This document shows, piece by piece, positions 1-8,792 of a stretch of DNA of 64,000 nt. Within the stretch, counting starts at the first letter, position 1; each line of letters begins with the position of its first letter. The translations under genes were made by a program, and so were the position numbers. Under the pieces are notes generated by a model. The model had not been told where the DNA came from. It was given only the letters and a program-made list of their open reading frames with translations, and did no database searches. The stretch comes from 66-474 sp035281745 (lineage in GTDB: Bacteria > Pseudomonadota > Gammaproteobacteria > Xanthomonadales > Rhodanobacteraceae), in assembly GCA_035281745.1 (NCBI GenBank), contig DATEDI010000028.1:1-64000 (forward strand), given 5' to 3'.

Positions 1-706
1 GATCGCCAACTTCCAGCGCGCGACGATGCGTGTGCAGCACGGCCTGGTGCCGACCGTCGCCGCGGTGCGTGGGCTGTGTCTGGGCGGCGGCTGCGAACTG
101 CAGATGCACAGCGCGCGTACGGTCGCAGCACTGGAAAGCTACATCGGCCTCGTCGAAGCCGGCGTGGGTCTCTTGCCCGCCGGCGGCGGCCTGAAGGAAA
201 TCGCCGAGCGTTGTTCGCACGCCACGACGGGCGATGATCCCTTCGATCACATCAAGCGCTATTTCGAAACCGTGGCGATGGCCAAGGCATCGACCAGCGC
301 GATCGAAGCGAAGCAGCTCGGATACCTGCGTGAAACCGACGTGGTGGTGTTCAACGCCAACGAACTTTTGTACGTCGCGAAGAACGTGGCGTCGTCGCTG
401 GCCGAATCCGGCTGGCGCCCGCCGCTGCCGCAAGCGACCCATGTCGCGGGCGACGTCGGCACCGCGACGATCAAGGCGCAACTCGTGAACATGCTGGCCG
501 GGCATTTCATTTCCGAGCACGACATGGAAATCGCCAGCCGCATCGCCGACACCTTGTGCGGCGGCAACATCGAACGCGGCAGCACGGTCGACGCGCAATG
601 GCTGCTCGACCTCGAACGCCACCACTTCATGGAACTGGCGCAGATGGAGAAGACCAAGGCACGCATCGCGCACACCATGACGACCGGAAAACCGTTGAGG
701 AACTGA
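1..706 (+). CDS. 3-hydroxyacyl-CoA dehydrogenase / enoyl-CoA hydratase, FadN-like (C-terminal part, cut by window edge)
   Basis: The reading frame is open from base 2, so the gene starts left of the window; about 235 C-terminal residues are visible. They resemble the C-terminal crotonase-like part of FadN-type bifunctional enzymes, with a glycine-rich GLCLGGGCELQMH stretch (oxyanion-hole region) and a following AGVGLLPAGGG segment. FadN-type enzymes hydrate enoyl-CoA and oxidise 3-hydroxyacyl-CoA in beta-oxidation. The next gene is the thiolase fadA, as in fadN-fadA operons. A 124-bp palindromic repeat separates the two. The dehydrogenase half cannot be seen, so FadN rather than FadB/FadJ is inferred from domain order. 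Confidence 0.8.
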   Translation, partial: IANFQRATMRVQHGLVPTVAAVRGLCLGGGCELQMHSARTVAALESYIGLVEAGVGLLPAGGGLKEIAERCSHATTGDDPFDHIKRYFETVAMAKASTSAIEAKQLGYLRETDVVVFNANELLYVAKNVASSLAESGWRPPLPQATHVAGDVGTATIKAQLVNMLAGHFISEHDMEIASRIADTLCGGNIERGSTVDAQWLLDLERHHFMELAQMEKTKARIAHTMTTGKPLRN

Positions 707-754
707 AGGCGAGAATGCATAACAGCGGGCAAAACGCATGCACCTTCCACATTC

Positions 755-878
755 GTCATTCCGGGGACGGCCGCGCTGTGTGCGGTCGTAACCCGGAATC
801 CAGCTTTCATACAAATACCGAGACACACATGGATTCCGGGTTCCATCGCGATGAAGCTTGCGATGGCCCCGGAATGAC
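755..878. repeat. Dispersed palindromic repeat, GTCATTCC family, copy 1 (two-armed)
   Basis: The element begins GTCATTCCGGGG and ends with the reverse complement CCCCGGAATGAC. Inside, ACCCGGAATCCA (790-801) faces TGGATTCCGGGT (830-841). Each half can fold on itself and the two halves can pair. Related copies lie at 31986-32022, 46652-46699, 51413-51505, 62715-62748 and 62830-62875. No transposase is linked. It lies between the FadN-like gene and fadA, where it could form an mRNA hairpin. Confidence 0.8.
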
Positions 879-908
879 CACCCGGAAATTACAAGGTCGG
901 AGAACACC

Positions 909-2105
909 ATGACCAAACAAATCCAGGATGCCTACATCGTCGCCGTCAAACGCACGCCGGTCGGCAAGGCGCCACGCGGCGTGTTCCGTCACACCCGACC
1001 CGATGACATGCTCGCGCACGTGCTGCGCGAAACGCTGGACGAGTGCCCCGGTATCGACGTCAGTCGCATCAGCGACGTGGTAATCGGCTGCGCGATGCCG
1101 GAAGCCGAGCAAGGCATGAACGTGGCGCGCATCGGCGCACTGCTGGCCGGCCTGCCCGACACGATTCCCGGCATGACCATCAACCGGTTCTGCTCGTCCG
1201 GCCTGCAATCCGTCGCGATCGCGGCCAACACGATCCGCCTGGGTGAGTCCGACCTGGTGCTGGCGGGCGGCACCGAGTCCATGAGCATGGTGCCGATGAT
1301 GGGTTTCAAGCCGGTGATGAATCCCGAAATCTTCAAGGACGAGAACATCGGCATCGCCTACGGCATGGGTATCACCGCGGAGAACGTCGCAACACAATGG
1401 AAGATCAGTCGCGAGGAACAGGACGCGTTCGCGCTGCGCAGCCACCAGCGCGCGCTCGCGGCACAGGACGCGGGCAACTTCAAGGAAGAGATCGCGCCCT
1501 ACCCGCTCGACGATCGTTACCCCGACCTGCGCTCGCGTGGCGTGAAGGAAGATCGCCGGGTGATCGAGAACGACGAAGGTCCGCGCCGCGACACCAGCGC
1601 CGAAGTGCTTGCCAAGTTGCGCACGGTGTTCCGCCGCGATGGTACCGTCACCGCCGGCAATTCATCGCAGATGTCCGACGGCGCAGGCGCGGTGTTGCTG
1701 GCCAGCGAACGGGCGATCAAGGATTACGGCCTGACCCCGCTCGCGCGCTTCGTGGGTTTCTCGGTTGCCGGCGTGCCGCCCGAGATCATGGGGATCGGTC
1801 CGAAAGAGGCCATTCCGAAGGCGCTCAAGGCCACCAGCATGAAGCAAGCCGACATGGAGTGGATCGAATTGAACGAAGCCTTCGCCGCGCAATCACTCGC
1901 GGTCATCAAGGATCTCGGCCTCGATCCCGACAAGGTGAATCCGGAAGGCGGCGCCATCGCGCTCGGCCATCCGCTCGGTGCCACCGGCTCCATCCGCATC
2001 GCCACACTCGTTCACGGCATGCGCCGCAAGAAACAAAAATACGGCATGGTCACCATGTGCATCGGCACCGGCATGGGCGCAGCCGGGATTTTCGAGATGG
2101 TGTGA
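909..2105 (+). CDS. fadA: Acetyl-CoA C-acyltransferase (3-ketoacyl-CoA thiolase)
   Basis: 398-residue thiolase that cleaves 3-ketoacyl-CoA with CoA in the last step of beta-oxidation. The family's catalytic residues are visible: acylated Cys95 in NRFCSSGLQ, His354 in ALGHPLGATG and Cys384 in MCIGTGMGAAG. The ATG at 909 is chosen because GGTCGGAG (895-902) sits just upstream and the protein then begins at the usual thiolase N-terminus; the frame is open further upstream into the repeat. It follows the FadN-like gene on the same strand and probably forms the same pathway module. Confidence 0.95.
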   Translation: MTKQIQDAYIVAVKRTPVGKAPRGVFRHTRPDDMLAHVLRETLDECPGIDVSRISDVVIGCAMPEAEQGMNVARIGALLAGLPDTIPGMTINRFCSSGLQSVAIAANTIRLGESDLVLAGGTESMSMVPMMGFKPVMNPEIFKDENIGIAYGMGITAENVATQWKISREEQDAFALRSHQRALAAQDAGNFKEEIAPYPLDDRYPDLRSRGVKEDRRVIENDEGPRRDTSAEVLAKLRTVFRRDGTVTAGNSSQMSDGAGAVLLASERAIKDYGLTPLARFVGFSVAGVPPEIMGIGPKEAIPKALKATSMKQADMEWIELNEAFAAQSLAVIKDLGLDPDKVNPEGGAIALGHPLGATGSIRIATLVHGMRRKKQKYGMVTMCIGTGMGAAGIFEMV

Positions 2106-2141
2106 CAGGGGCGCGCTTGATGGCCGCCATAGTGTCCTGAC

Positions 2142-2699
2142 ATGCCGGTTCCATTCGTGTTGGTCATGGGCGTATCCGGTTGTGGCAAGACCACGATCGG
2201 CCGCGCCCTCGCGGCGCGCCTGGACTGGCGCTTTCGGGACGGGGACGAGTTTCATGACCCGGCCAACATCGAAAAAATGCGCGCCGGAGAACCGCTTGAC
2301 GATATCGACCGTGCGCCGTGGCTGGCGTCCATCGCGTGCTGGATGGACGCGCGTTCACGCGAGAGCGTAGCAGCCGTCGTTGCCTGCTCTGCGCTGAAGC
2401 GGCGCTATCGTGATTTTCTGCGCGAACACCGGCCGCAGGCATGGTTCCTGTATCTGCGTGTGCCGCGCCGCGAGTTGGAGGGTCGATTGCAAACGCGCCA
2501 TCACTCGTACATGCCCGCATCCCTGCTGGACAGCCAATTGCAAGCCTTGGAGGAACCGGCCAGCCAAGAACCGCGAACAATCACGCTCGATGCCGCCAAT
2601 GACGTCGAGAACGTCGTGGAGTCCGCCCTGCGCGAATTGCGCTTCCACGGCTTGCTGGAGCGGGCGTCGGTGCCTAGTGATGGCTGCGGAAGCGCCTGA
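2142..2699 (+). CDS. gntK: Gluconokinase
   Basis: 185-residue P-loop kinase phosphorylating D-gluconate to 6-phosphogluconate, feeding the Entner-Doudoroff or pentose phosphate route. The Walker A motif GVSGCGKTT is at residues 10-18, followed by the family's DGDEFH substrate-site segment and the CSALKRRYRD motif near residue 85. Length matches thermoresistant GntK (about 175). It lies 36 bases after fadA on the same strand. No gluconate permease or dehydratase is adjacent, so it is an isolated sugar-acid gene here. Its last 26 bases overlap a small opposite-strand ORF. Confidence 0.93.
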   Translation: MPVPFVLVMGVSGCGKTTIGRALAARLDWRFRDGDEFHDPANIEKMRAGEPLDDIDRAPWLASIACWMDARSRESVAAVVACSALKRRYRDFLREHRPQAWFLYLRVPRRELEGRLQTRHHSYMPASLLDSQLQALEEPASQEPRTITLDAANDVENVVESALRELRFHGLLERASVPSDGCGSA

Positions 2700-2787
2700 G
2701 CCTCTTCCCGCAAACTCGGAATGCCCACGCCAGTACGACCATTCCAGGCATCGTGAATACGGCGCCGAGCTTGATCGTGGCGCCCAT
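2674..2787 (-). CDS. Candidate small membrane protein (37 aa)
   Basis: Translating the minus strand from ATG 2787 gives 37 residues: a hydrophobic stretch (VFTMPGMVVLAWAF) followed by a strongly basic tail (GKRLRRFRSHH), the pattern of a single-span protein with its C-terminus in the cytoplasm. It starts 32 bases after the terC stop on the same strand. The good Shine-Dalgarno GGGGGAG just after terC is placed for an ATG in a different frame, so either the start is unusual, a frameshift is present, or this is not a gene. I do not recognise the sequence. Confidence 0.3.
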   Translation of the reverse strand: MGATIKLGAVFTMPGMVVLAWAFRVCGKRLRRFRSHH

Positions 2788-2819
2788 CCACAACCGGCAA
2801 CAGCATCAAGCTCCCCCAG

Positions 2820-3809
2820 TCAGTCCGTTGCCGATCCGGCCGCGTCGCGGCGACTCTTGAGCAGGCTGGCGATGGTGGTGATCGCGAGGATCGAGAGGAT
2901 GATCACCAGCGACAGCCAGGTCGGGATCGCCGGAACCACGTGGATCGGCTCGCCACCGTTGAGGAACGGCAGGCTGTTGCCATGCATCGCTTCGATGATC
3001 AGCTTGATGCCGATGAAGCCCAGCACCAGCGCCAGCCCGAAGCTCAGGTAGACGAGACGTTTGAGCAGCCCGCCGATCAGGAAATACAGTTCGACCAGTC
3101 CGAGCAGCGCGAACGCGTTGGTCGCGAACACGATGTAGGGCTCGTTGGTCAGGCCATAAATGGCCGGGATCGAGTCGAGCGCGAACAGGATGTCGGTCAT
3201 GCCGATGGCGATCATCACCATCATCATGGGCGTGAAACAGCGTTTGCCTTCGACGACGGTGGACATGTTCGCGCCGTCGTATTCCGTGGTGAACGGCAGG
3301 ACTTTCTGCGCGGTACGGACGAGGATGTTGGGTTCGTAGGCCTCGTCGCCATCGTGTTTTTCGAACGCGAGCTTGGCCGCGGTCAGGATCAGGAACAGGC
3401 CGAACAGGTAGAAAACCCAACTGAAGTGGGCGATCGCCGCCGCGCCGATCAGGATGAAGATCGTGCGCAGGACCAGTGCGATCACGATGCCGATCAGCAG
3501 CACTTTCTGCTGGAACGCGCGCGGCACCGCGAAACTCGACATGATGATCACGAACACGAACAGGTTGTCGATCGACAAGCTGTATTCGGTGATGTAACCC
3601 GCAAAGAATTCGACGCCGCGATCGCGGCCCCAGACCGCCGTCAGCCCCAGACCGAACAGGATCGACAGCGACACGAAGAACGCGGTCCATGCGCCGGCCT
3701 CCTTGATGGAGGGCTCGTGGGCATCGCGGATGTGGGTGAAAAAACTGAGCGCGAGCAACGCGACGATGCCGGCAACCGTGACCAGCCAGATCCAGAGTGG
3801 TACTTGCAT
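2820..3809 (-). CDS. TerC/Alx family integral membrane protein
   Basis: 329-residue polytopic inner-membrane protein, length as for E. coli Alx (about 320). Conserved TerC acidic residues in membrane segments are visible: Asp81 in SLSIDNLFVF and the later FALDSIPAIYG. Family members export metal ions, notably Mn2+, and are linked to tellurite resistance or to metal loading of secreted proteins; which applies here cannot be told. It lies 45 bases downstream of the DUF456 gene on the same strand and probably shares its transcript. I see no yybP-ykoY manganese riboswitch upstream. Confidence 0.9.
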   Translation of the reverse strand: MQVPLWIWLVTVAGIVALLALSFFTHIRDAHEPSIKEAGAWTAFFVSLSILFGLGLTAVWGRDRGVEFFAGYITEYSLSIDNLFVFVIIMSSFAVPRAFQQKVLLIGIVIALVLRTIFILIGAAAIAHFSWVFYLFGLFLILTAAKLAFEKHDGDEAYEPNILVRTAQKVLPFTTEYDGANMSTVVEGKRCFTPMMMVMIAIGMTDILFALDSIPAIYGLTNEPYIVFATNAFALLGLVELYFLIGGLLKRLVYLSFGLALVLGFIGIKLIIEAMHGNSLPFLNGGEPIHVVPAIPTWLSLVIILSILAITTIASLLKSRRDAAGSATD

Positions 3810-3854
3810 GCGGTGAAGCTCCTTGTAGACGGCCCGAAGACGACGGGGCCTGAT

Positions 3855-4340
3855 TCAGAGTACCAACGCCAGCACGAATGTTCCCAGCATCATGAACGCG
3901 GTCGCGAGTTTGATCGCGGTGCCGATCAGCAAACCGATCCAGGTGCCGACGCCGACGCGTGCGGCGCGTTCGACACGGCTGCCACTCGCGAGTTGTCCGG
4001 CCACCGCGCCGACGAACGGCCCAAGGGTGATGCCGGGAATGCCGAAGAACAGACCAACGATGGTGCCGATGAAGGCGCCCCACACCGCCGCCTTGCTGGC
4101 GCCGTAGCGTTTGGCCCCGTAGCTGCCCGCGACGAAATCGAACACGATCGAGAACGCCGCCAGCAGCCCCAGCAACACGATTACCCAGACGGGAATCGCT
4201 TCGAAATGCCCCACCCACGCGGCCAGCAGCATGCCGCCGAACATCACCGGGATGCCGGGCAGATTCGGGAGGATCGCGGCCACGAAACCGGCGGCGATGA
4301 TGATGCCGGCGATGACGTACCAGAGGATGTTCCAGTCCAT
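3855..4340 (-). CDS. DUF456 family membrane protein
   Basis: 161-residue, very hydrophobic protein with four to five predicted spans and a glycine-rich central region (GTIVGLFFGIPGITLGPFVGAVAG region, roughly residues 90-115) typical of DUF456. The biochemical role of the family is unknown. It is the first gene of a likely two-gene unit with terC, 45 bases upstream. The upstream side is occupied by the CTCCCCTC-type repeat, so its promoter must lie within or beyond that element. Confidence 0.85.
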   Translation of the reverse strand: MDWNILWYVIAGIIIAAGFVAAILPNLPGIPVMFGGMLLAAWVGHFEAIPVWVIVLLGLLAAFSIVFDFVAGSYGAKRYGASKAAVWGAFIGTIVGLFFGIPGITLGPFVGAVAGQLASGSRVERAARVGVGTWIGLLIGTAIKLATAFMMLGTFVLALVL

Positions 4341-4360
4341 GGGCCGAGGATAGCCGCTTT

Positions 4361-4503
4361 GCTCCCCTCTCCCTCCGGGAGAGGAGCTGGGGGTGAGGGT
4401 TCGGTTATCGCGAATGCCAGTACAGAACCACTTTGGACCCTCCCCGTGAGCCGGATCCTCATCCGGCGCTGCGCGCCACCTTCTCCCGGAGGGAGAAGGG
4501 ACA
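4361..4503. repeat. Dispersed CTCCCCTC / CCTTCTCCC repeat, copy 1
   Basis: The left arm (4361-4399) is a hairpin, CTCCCCTCTCCC with GGGAGAGGAG, followed by GGGGGTGAGGG. The right arm (4457-4503) carries CCTCATCCGGCGCTGCGCG, then CACCTTCTCCC and GGGAGAAGGG. A 31-base core (4457-4487) is identical to 40074-40104 in the second copy. Elements of this kind are common between genes in Xanthomonas-like genomes. It lies between two minus-strand genes. Confidence 0.8.
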
Positions 4504-4532
4504 ACCTGCTCCGCGGGTAAAACGAACCCGAC

Positions 4533-6548
4533 TCACTGCGCAGACGTGAGTTGCAGCGTCAACACTTCGAACGGCTGCAGGGTGATCGTGGCCGGATGAT
4601 CGGCATCGAGTGTTCTCGGGACCACGTCACCGCCCGTGTGCCAGACATCACTTACATCGAACAAGCGTGCGGCTTGCTTCGGCAGCTGCAACTGGCGCGC
4701 GACATCGAGGATCGCGAGCTGCGGCTTGCCGTCGGGATTGCGCAGCGTGATGAATGCTTTTCCGGGCGACCACGCGGCCCAGCCATACACGTCCAGCCGC
4801 CCCGGATCGCCGCCGATCCAGTGGGTGTCGCGCAGCACGTCTGCGTTGGCGCGCGACCAGTTCGCCGCTTCGGCCAGTGTGTCCCAATCGGCGTCGGTCA
4901 GCAGCGACGGCGTGATGTACATCTCCTGCAAATCGGTGCCGGTCGCGAAATAGGAATGCACTTCGTTGACGAAGTCGTGGCCGGGATCGGTATCGAGGTG
5001 CACCGCGTGCTGCGCATAAATGACCCCGTGCAGCATCAGCGAATTGATCGGGAACAGTGGACCTTTCTCCACGATATTGCGGTAGGTCTGCTCGTCGCGG
5101 TAAGTGATCCATTGTTCGCGATACGAACCCACGCCTGTGAAATTGTGGTCGTAACCATCGCGCCAGATCGAGTCGGCGTACTTCAACCAGAACGGAGATG
5201 CCCACGTGCCGGTCGTGAGGTTGATGAAGGTGTTCGGCTTGTCGGCGCGAATGTCGCCGATCAACTGGATCGCCGCCGCGAAGTCGCTGTCGAACTGGCT
5301 GCCGGGATACACGCTGTCGACGTTGCCGGTGCCGTCGAATTTGAACTGGTTGATGCAATCGTCGTTCAACAGTGTCATCACGACGTGATGGAAACGCTTC
5401 CAGTATTTGGGCGCGGACAATGCAAGGCCATCGTCGACGATGCCGTAATCGGTTTTATGTCCGTTCGCGACGCGTTCCTGCCGTGGCTTGCCATAGCCGC
5501 CCCACGGCGACAGCCACACGCCGGGCGCCGCGCCGTATATTTTTGCCGCCTTGCACAGCGGCACGAAGCCGTGCGGGAATGCCTTCGAGAAATTCCAACT
5601 GCCGCTGTAGTCGTCCCAGCCGTCGTCGAACAGGAACGAATCCATCTTGACGTGGCGCTTCTCGACCAGTTCGCGGCCGAAATCATTGATGCGGTCCAGT
5701 GCCTCGGCCTCGGTGTACGGCGTGAAATAGCCAATGTCGTACCACGAGTTGTAGTGCAGGAACGGACGATACGGATGCGCGCGTTCGCGTTCGATGTAGG
5801 TGGCGAAGTCGCGTCGCAGCTGGCCCGCGTGCGCGACGCCGATCACCGCCGAGTACGTCACCGACTGGCCTTTCGCCAACGGCAGCATGCGCGCGATCCA
5901 CAATTTCACCTTGCCGCGCCAGGCGTCCGCTTTCGACATCGGGTGTTCGAAACCCAGCCAGTCGTCGTGCGACGCCACCGGCGAGCCATCGACCGAGCCC
6001 TCGACGGCCGCGTCCGGCGCATTGGCTCCGAACAGCGACACCTTGGTGATCGGCGCATCCGCGTTCAACGCGGTGATCGTGACGATCTCGCGCAGGTAAT
6101 CCGAACCGTCGCGCTGAACCAGCTTCCAGTCGACGCGGAGGCTGCCTTTCGGCCCAAGGAACGTGCCTTCGACGGCCTTGCCCGGAATGCGTTCGGCCAG
6201 CCGTGGAGCAGTCGCATCAACCGCTAATGCGCCTTCTCGCAAGCTGCCCTGCAATCGAAAATCGGAAGCGGCAAGCGTGCTGCCGTCCTTGAACGTCAAC
6301 GAGAATGGATCGGTGATCTCGATTTGCGTGTGGTGGCGCTGATCGGTGACAACGAGATTCGCGAGCGCGCCGTGCGCGTTCGTCCACGTCGCCACGACCA
6401 CGTCGTTTCCGAATCGTTGCTGCCCTGCTTGCGCCGCGGCCGGCTCGCGGGCAAAGGCCAGCATGGCGGCAAGCACCGCCCCGCCCACCAGTATGGACAT
6501 GACCCGGCCACGCCGCGTGCCCGCCGCACCCCAATATTTTCCCGGCAT
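4533..6548 (-). CDS. Secreted alpha-galactosidase-like glycoside hydrolase
   Basis: 671-residue protein with a signal peptide (basic start, hydrophobic MSILVGGAVLAAMLAFA, cleavage likely after AAAQA), so periplasmic or secreted. The N-terminal third looks like a beta-sandwich; the middle looks like a (beta/alpha)8 barrel of the GH27/31/36 clan, with FLFDDGWDDY and FKFDGTGN, whose Asp is the probable nucleophile. The C-terminus resembles an all-beta domain. Similar proteins are often misannotated as enterotoxins. Substrate is unknown; alpha-galactosides are inferred from fold only. ATG at 6500 (MSILVGG) is an alternative start that still leaves a signal peptide. No sugar transporter is adjacent. 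Confidence 0.75.
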   Translation of the reverse strand: MPGKYWGAAGTRRGRVMSILVGGAVLAAMLAFAREPAAAQAGQQRFGNDVVVATWTNAHGALANLVVTDQRHHTQIEITDPFSLTFKDGSTLAASDFRLQGSLREGALAVDATAPRLAERIPGKAVEGTFLGPKGSLRVDWKLVQRDGSDYLREIVTITALNADAPITKVSLFGANAPDAAVEGSVDGSPVASHDDWLGFEHPMSKADAWRGKVKLWIARMLPLAKGQSVTYSAVIGVAHAGQLRRDFATYIERERAHPYRPFLHYNSWYDIGYFTPYTEAEALDRINDFGRELVEKRHVKMDSFLFDDGWDDYSGSWNFSKAFPHGFVPLCKAAKIYGAAPGVWLSPWGGYGKPRQERVANGHKTDYGIVDDGLALSAPKYWKRFHHVVMTLLNDDCINQFKFDGTGNVDSVYPGSQFDSDFAAAIQLIGDIRADKPNTFINLTTGTWASPFWLKYADSIWRDGYDHNFTGVGSYREQWITYRDEQTYRNIVEKGPLFPINSLMLHGVIYAQHAVHLDTDPGHDFVNEVHSYFATGTDLQEMYITPSLLTDADWDTLAEAANWSRANADVLRDTHWIGGDPGRLDVYGWAAWSPGKAFITLRNPDGKPQLAILDVARQLQLPKQAARLFDVSDVWHTGGDVVPRTLDADHPATITLQPFEVLTLQLTSAQ

Positions 6549-6611
6549 CAGGGTATCCCGACGTCGCGGGTCGCTCCCGCCTGCCTATTGTGCCGGAGTC
6601 GCGTTCGCGCG

Positions 6612-7385
6612 CTAGCGCCGTGATGGGACGAAGTCGTGTTCGGTCCGCCGCGCCGGCCGCGGCCAGGGGCAGATCATCGGTACCTGTCGGCGATATTCCC
6701 GGTATTCGGGGTGTGCCTCGATCAAGTCGCGCTCTTCCAGCAACCGTACCGCGATCAGGATGTAACCCGTGGTCGCGATCGCAAACAAAAGATGCCCGGC
6801 GGTCATGCGCGGAATGGCCCAGAACGCGACGATGAAACCCAGCATCAGGGGATGCCGGACGATGCGGTAATAGAAGCTGTCGACGAATTCCGGCGGCGTG
6901 TAGGCGATGCCACGCGCGCGCAACAAGACCTGGCGCAGCCCAAAAAGGTCCCAATGATTGATGACGAAGGTGCCGCTGAGGACGATCAGCCAGCCGAGCG
7001 CGGAAAGTCCGTACAACAACCACCATGCCCAGCCTTGGCCCACGTCCCAGATCACGCCCGGCAGCGGCCGCCACTGCCAGTACAACAGGATCAATGCGAC
7101 GCTGGCCAGCAACACGTAGGTGCTGCGCTCGATCGATGGGCTCATCCAGCCCGTCAGCCACTTCTTGAAACCGCGCCGCGCCATCCCGCTGTGCTGGACC
7201 GCGAAGATGGCGAGCAGGATGGCGTCGGTCACCACCGCCTGCGGCACGCTCGCCGCGGCGAATCCCCGGTTGACGGTATGCGGCACGAAAGAAACGTCGG
7301 CGACGAACGCGATCGCATACAGAAACGTCAGGAAGAAGACGGCGTAACACAGCAGTCCGTAAAGCAGGATCAAGGCACTACGCAT
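6612..7385 (-). CDS. mddA: Isoprenylcysteine-methyltransferase-like membrane methyltransferase, probably methanethiol S-methyltransferase
   Basis: 257-residue protein with about five membrane spans and the SAM-binding region RHPLMLGF followed by LLEERDLIEAHPEY, hallmarks of the NnrU/ICMT/MddA superfamily. Length and motifs fit MddA, which methylates methanethiol to dimethyl sulfide. ATG 7385 is chosen because the frame continues 105 codons upstream without membrane character into the oxidoreductase gene. Other ICMT-like membrane methyltransferases remain possible. It is preceded by the DAO-type oxidoreductase on the same strand with 91 bases between. Confidence 0.65.
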   Translation of the reverse strand: MRSALILLYGLLCYAVFFLTFLYAIAFVADVSFVPHTVNRGFAAASVPQAVVTDAILLAIFAVQHSGMARRGFKKWLTGWMSPSIERSTYVLLASVALILLYWQWRPLPGVIWDVGQGWAWWLLYGLSALGWLIVLSGTFVINHWDLFGLRQVLLRARGIAYTPPEFVDSFYYRIVRHPLMLGFIVAFWAIPRMTAGHLLFAIATTGYILIAVRLLEERDLIEAHPEYREYRRQVPMICPWPRPARRTEHDFVPSRR

Positions 7386-7476
7386 GGTGGCTCTCCGTCC
7401 GGCACTCAACGCTTTGGGATGGAGAACACCATTTCGCCGCGATTTGCGACATGAAACCGTCGCCGGCCGCGGCCGA

Positions 7477-8757
7477 TCAGCCTTCCAGCATCGCCTTCCA
7501 GCGGTCCTTTGCTTCGAGCCACCAATATTGCACCTGCGCACCGAGATAACCGAATGGCCGCCAGGCGGATTGCAATCCAAACGACGCGAATTCGCGCCAC
7601 CCCTCGCCATCGTCGGCAATCGCATCGGCCAGCAGTTCACCCGCGGCGCAAGTCGGCGCCGTACCGTGGCCCCCAAAGGCCTGCATCCACCACAACCCAT
7701 TGCCGCGCGTACCGAGTTGCGGCATCTGGTGGCGCGCGTAGCTCATCAGGCCCGACCACGCGTAATCGATCTTCACGCCTTCGAGTTGCGGGAATACGCG
7801 CAACAGGTCGCGCATCAGGAGTTTCTTCACGCCTTCGGGTGAACGATTGCGGATGGAAATACGCCCGCCCCACAGCAGTCGGGTGTCCTTGAGCGGGCGG
7901 TAATAATCGAAGGCGAAGCGGGTGTCGTAGATCGCCGCGTCGGTATGCAGGCACTCCCGCAGGCGCGCGCCCAGCGGCTCGGTCGCCATCACGTAGGTGG
8001 CGATCGGCAATATCGCCCGGTCGACTTCGCGCTCAAGCTTGGCGAGATAGCCGCCGCAAGCCAGCACCAAGGTTTGCGCCTTGACCTCACCGCCTGCCGT
8101 CTTCACCCGCCAGTGGACACCATCGCGTTCGACGTGCCGCACCCGGGAATATTCATGAAAGCGGACGCCCTGCCCCTGTGCCGCGCGCACCATGCCGTGC
8201 AGGTAATCGATCGGGTGCAGGTGCAGCGCATTCCGTTCGAACAGGCCGTCGTGATAACGCCTGCTGTGGATCACGCTGCGAAGCCGTGCTTCCGGCAACC
8301 ATTCCCATTCGACGCCGTAGGTTTCCTTCAACAGGCGCTGCCGTGCACGCAGGATCTCCGGGTCGCGAAACCAGTTCGCCCAGATCACGCCCGCGTCCAC
8401 GGCATCGCACTCGATCGCGTATTTCCGAATGCGTTCGCGAATGAGATCCACCGCGCGGGTGGTGGCGCCGTACAAACGCTGCGCTCGTTCGAGGCCAAGC
8501 TGCCCGAGCAATGCATCCTCGCCCAGCGAGTAGCCGCCGAACACGAAGCCACCGTTGCGGCCGGATGCGCCATGGCCGATGCCGTGGCTTTCCAGCAGCA
8601 CCACGTCGCGCACGCCGCGCTCGGCAAGACCGAGCGCCAGGCACACGCCCGCATAGCCACCACCGACGATTGCGACGCGCGCTTCGCATCCGCCTTCGAG
8701 GGGTGGCAACGATTCGAAAGGACGGCCGCTTGCGGCGTACCAGGTTTCCGGCGTCAT
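7477..8757 (-). CDS. FAD-dependent amino-group oxidase (DAO family, PuuB-like)
   Basis: 426-residue flavoenzyme. The Rossmann motif VGGGYAG is at residues 31-37, the ribose-binding Glu ends the next strand (VVLLES), and HGASGRNGG follows, as in gamma-glutamylputrescine oxidase and related D-amino-acid oxidase-like proteins. A second dinucleotide-site strand (LVLACGGY) and a C-terminal QAFGGHGTAP segment complete the fold. Such enzymes oxidise secondary amines or N-substituted amino acids to imines, producing H2O2. No other putrescine-pathway gene is nearby, so the substrate is open. Confidence 0.82.
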   Translation of the reverse strand: MTPETWYAASGRPFESLPPLEGGCEARVAIVGGGYAGVCLALGLAERGVRDVVLLESHGIGHGASGRNGGFVFGGYSLGEDALLGQLGLERAQRLYGATTRAVDLIRERIRKYAIECDAVDAGVIWANWFRDPEILRARQRLLKETYGVEWEWLPEARLRSVIHSRRYHDGLFERNALHLHPIDYLHGMVRAAQGQGVRFHEYSRVRHVERDGVHWRVKTAGGEVKAQTLVLACGGYLAKLEREVDRAILPIATYVMATEPLGARLRECLHTDAAIYDTRFAFDYYRPLKDTRLLWGGRISIRNRSPEGVKKLLMRDLLRVFPQLEGVKIDYAWSGLMSYARHQMPQLGTRGNGLWWMQAFGGHGTAPTCAAGELLADAIADDGEGWREFASFGLQSAWRPFGYLGAQVQYWWLEAKDRWKAMLEG

Positions 8758-8792
8758 GCGCGGAGCATAGCTTGCAAAGCTGGTGCAAAGCT

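Noticed and set aside
755..878. CRISPR-like array
   Set aside because: The repeat is an inverted, not direct, repeat; there are no regularly spaced direct repeats or cas genes in the window.
2806..4218. 470-codon minus-strand frame overlapping terC and DUF456
   Set aside because: It overlaps both genes in another frame and is rich in Arg/His/Gly/Asp, typical of a shadow frame.
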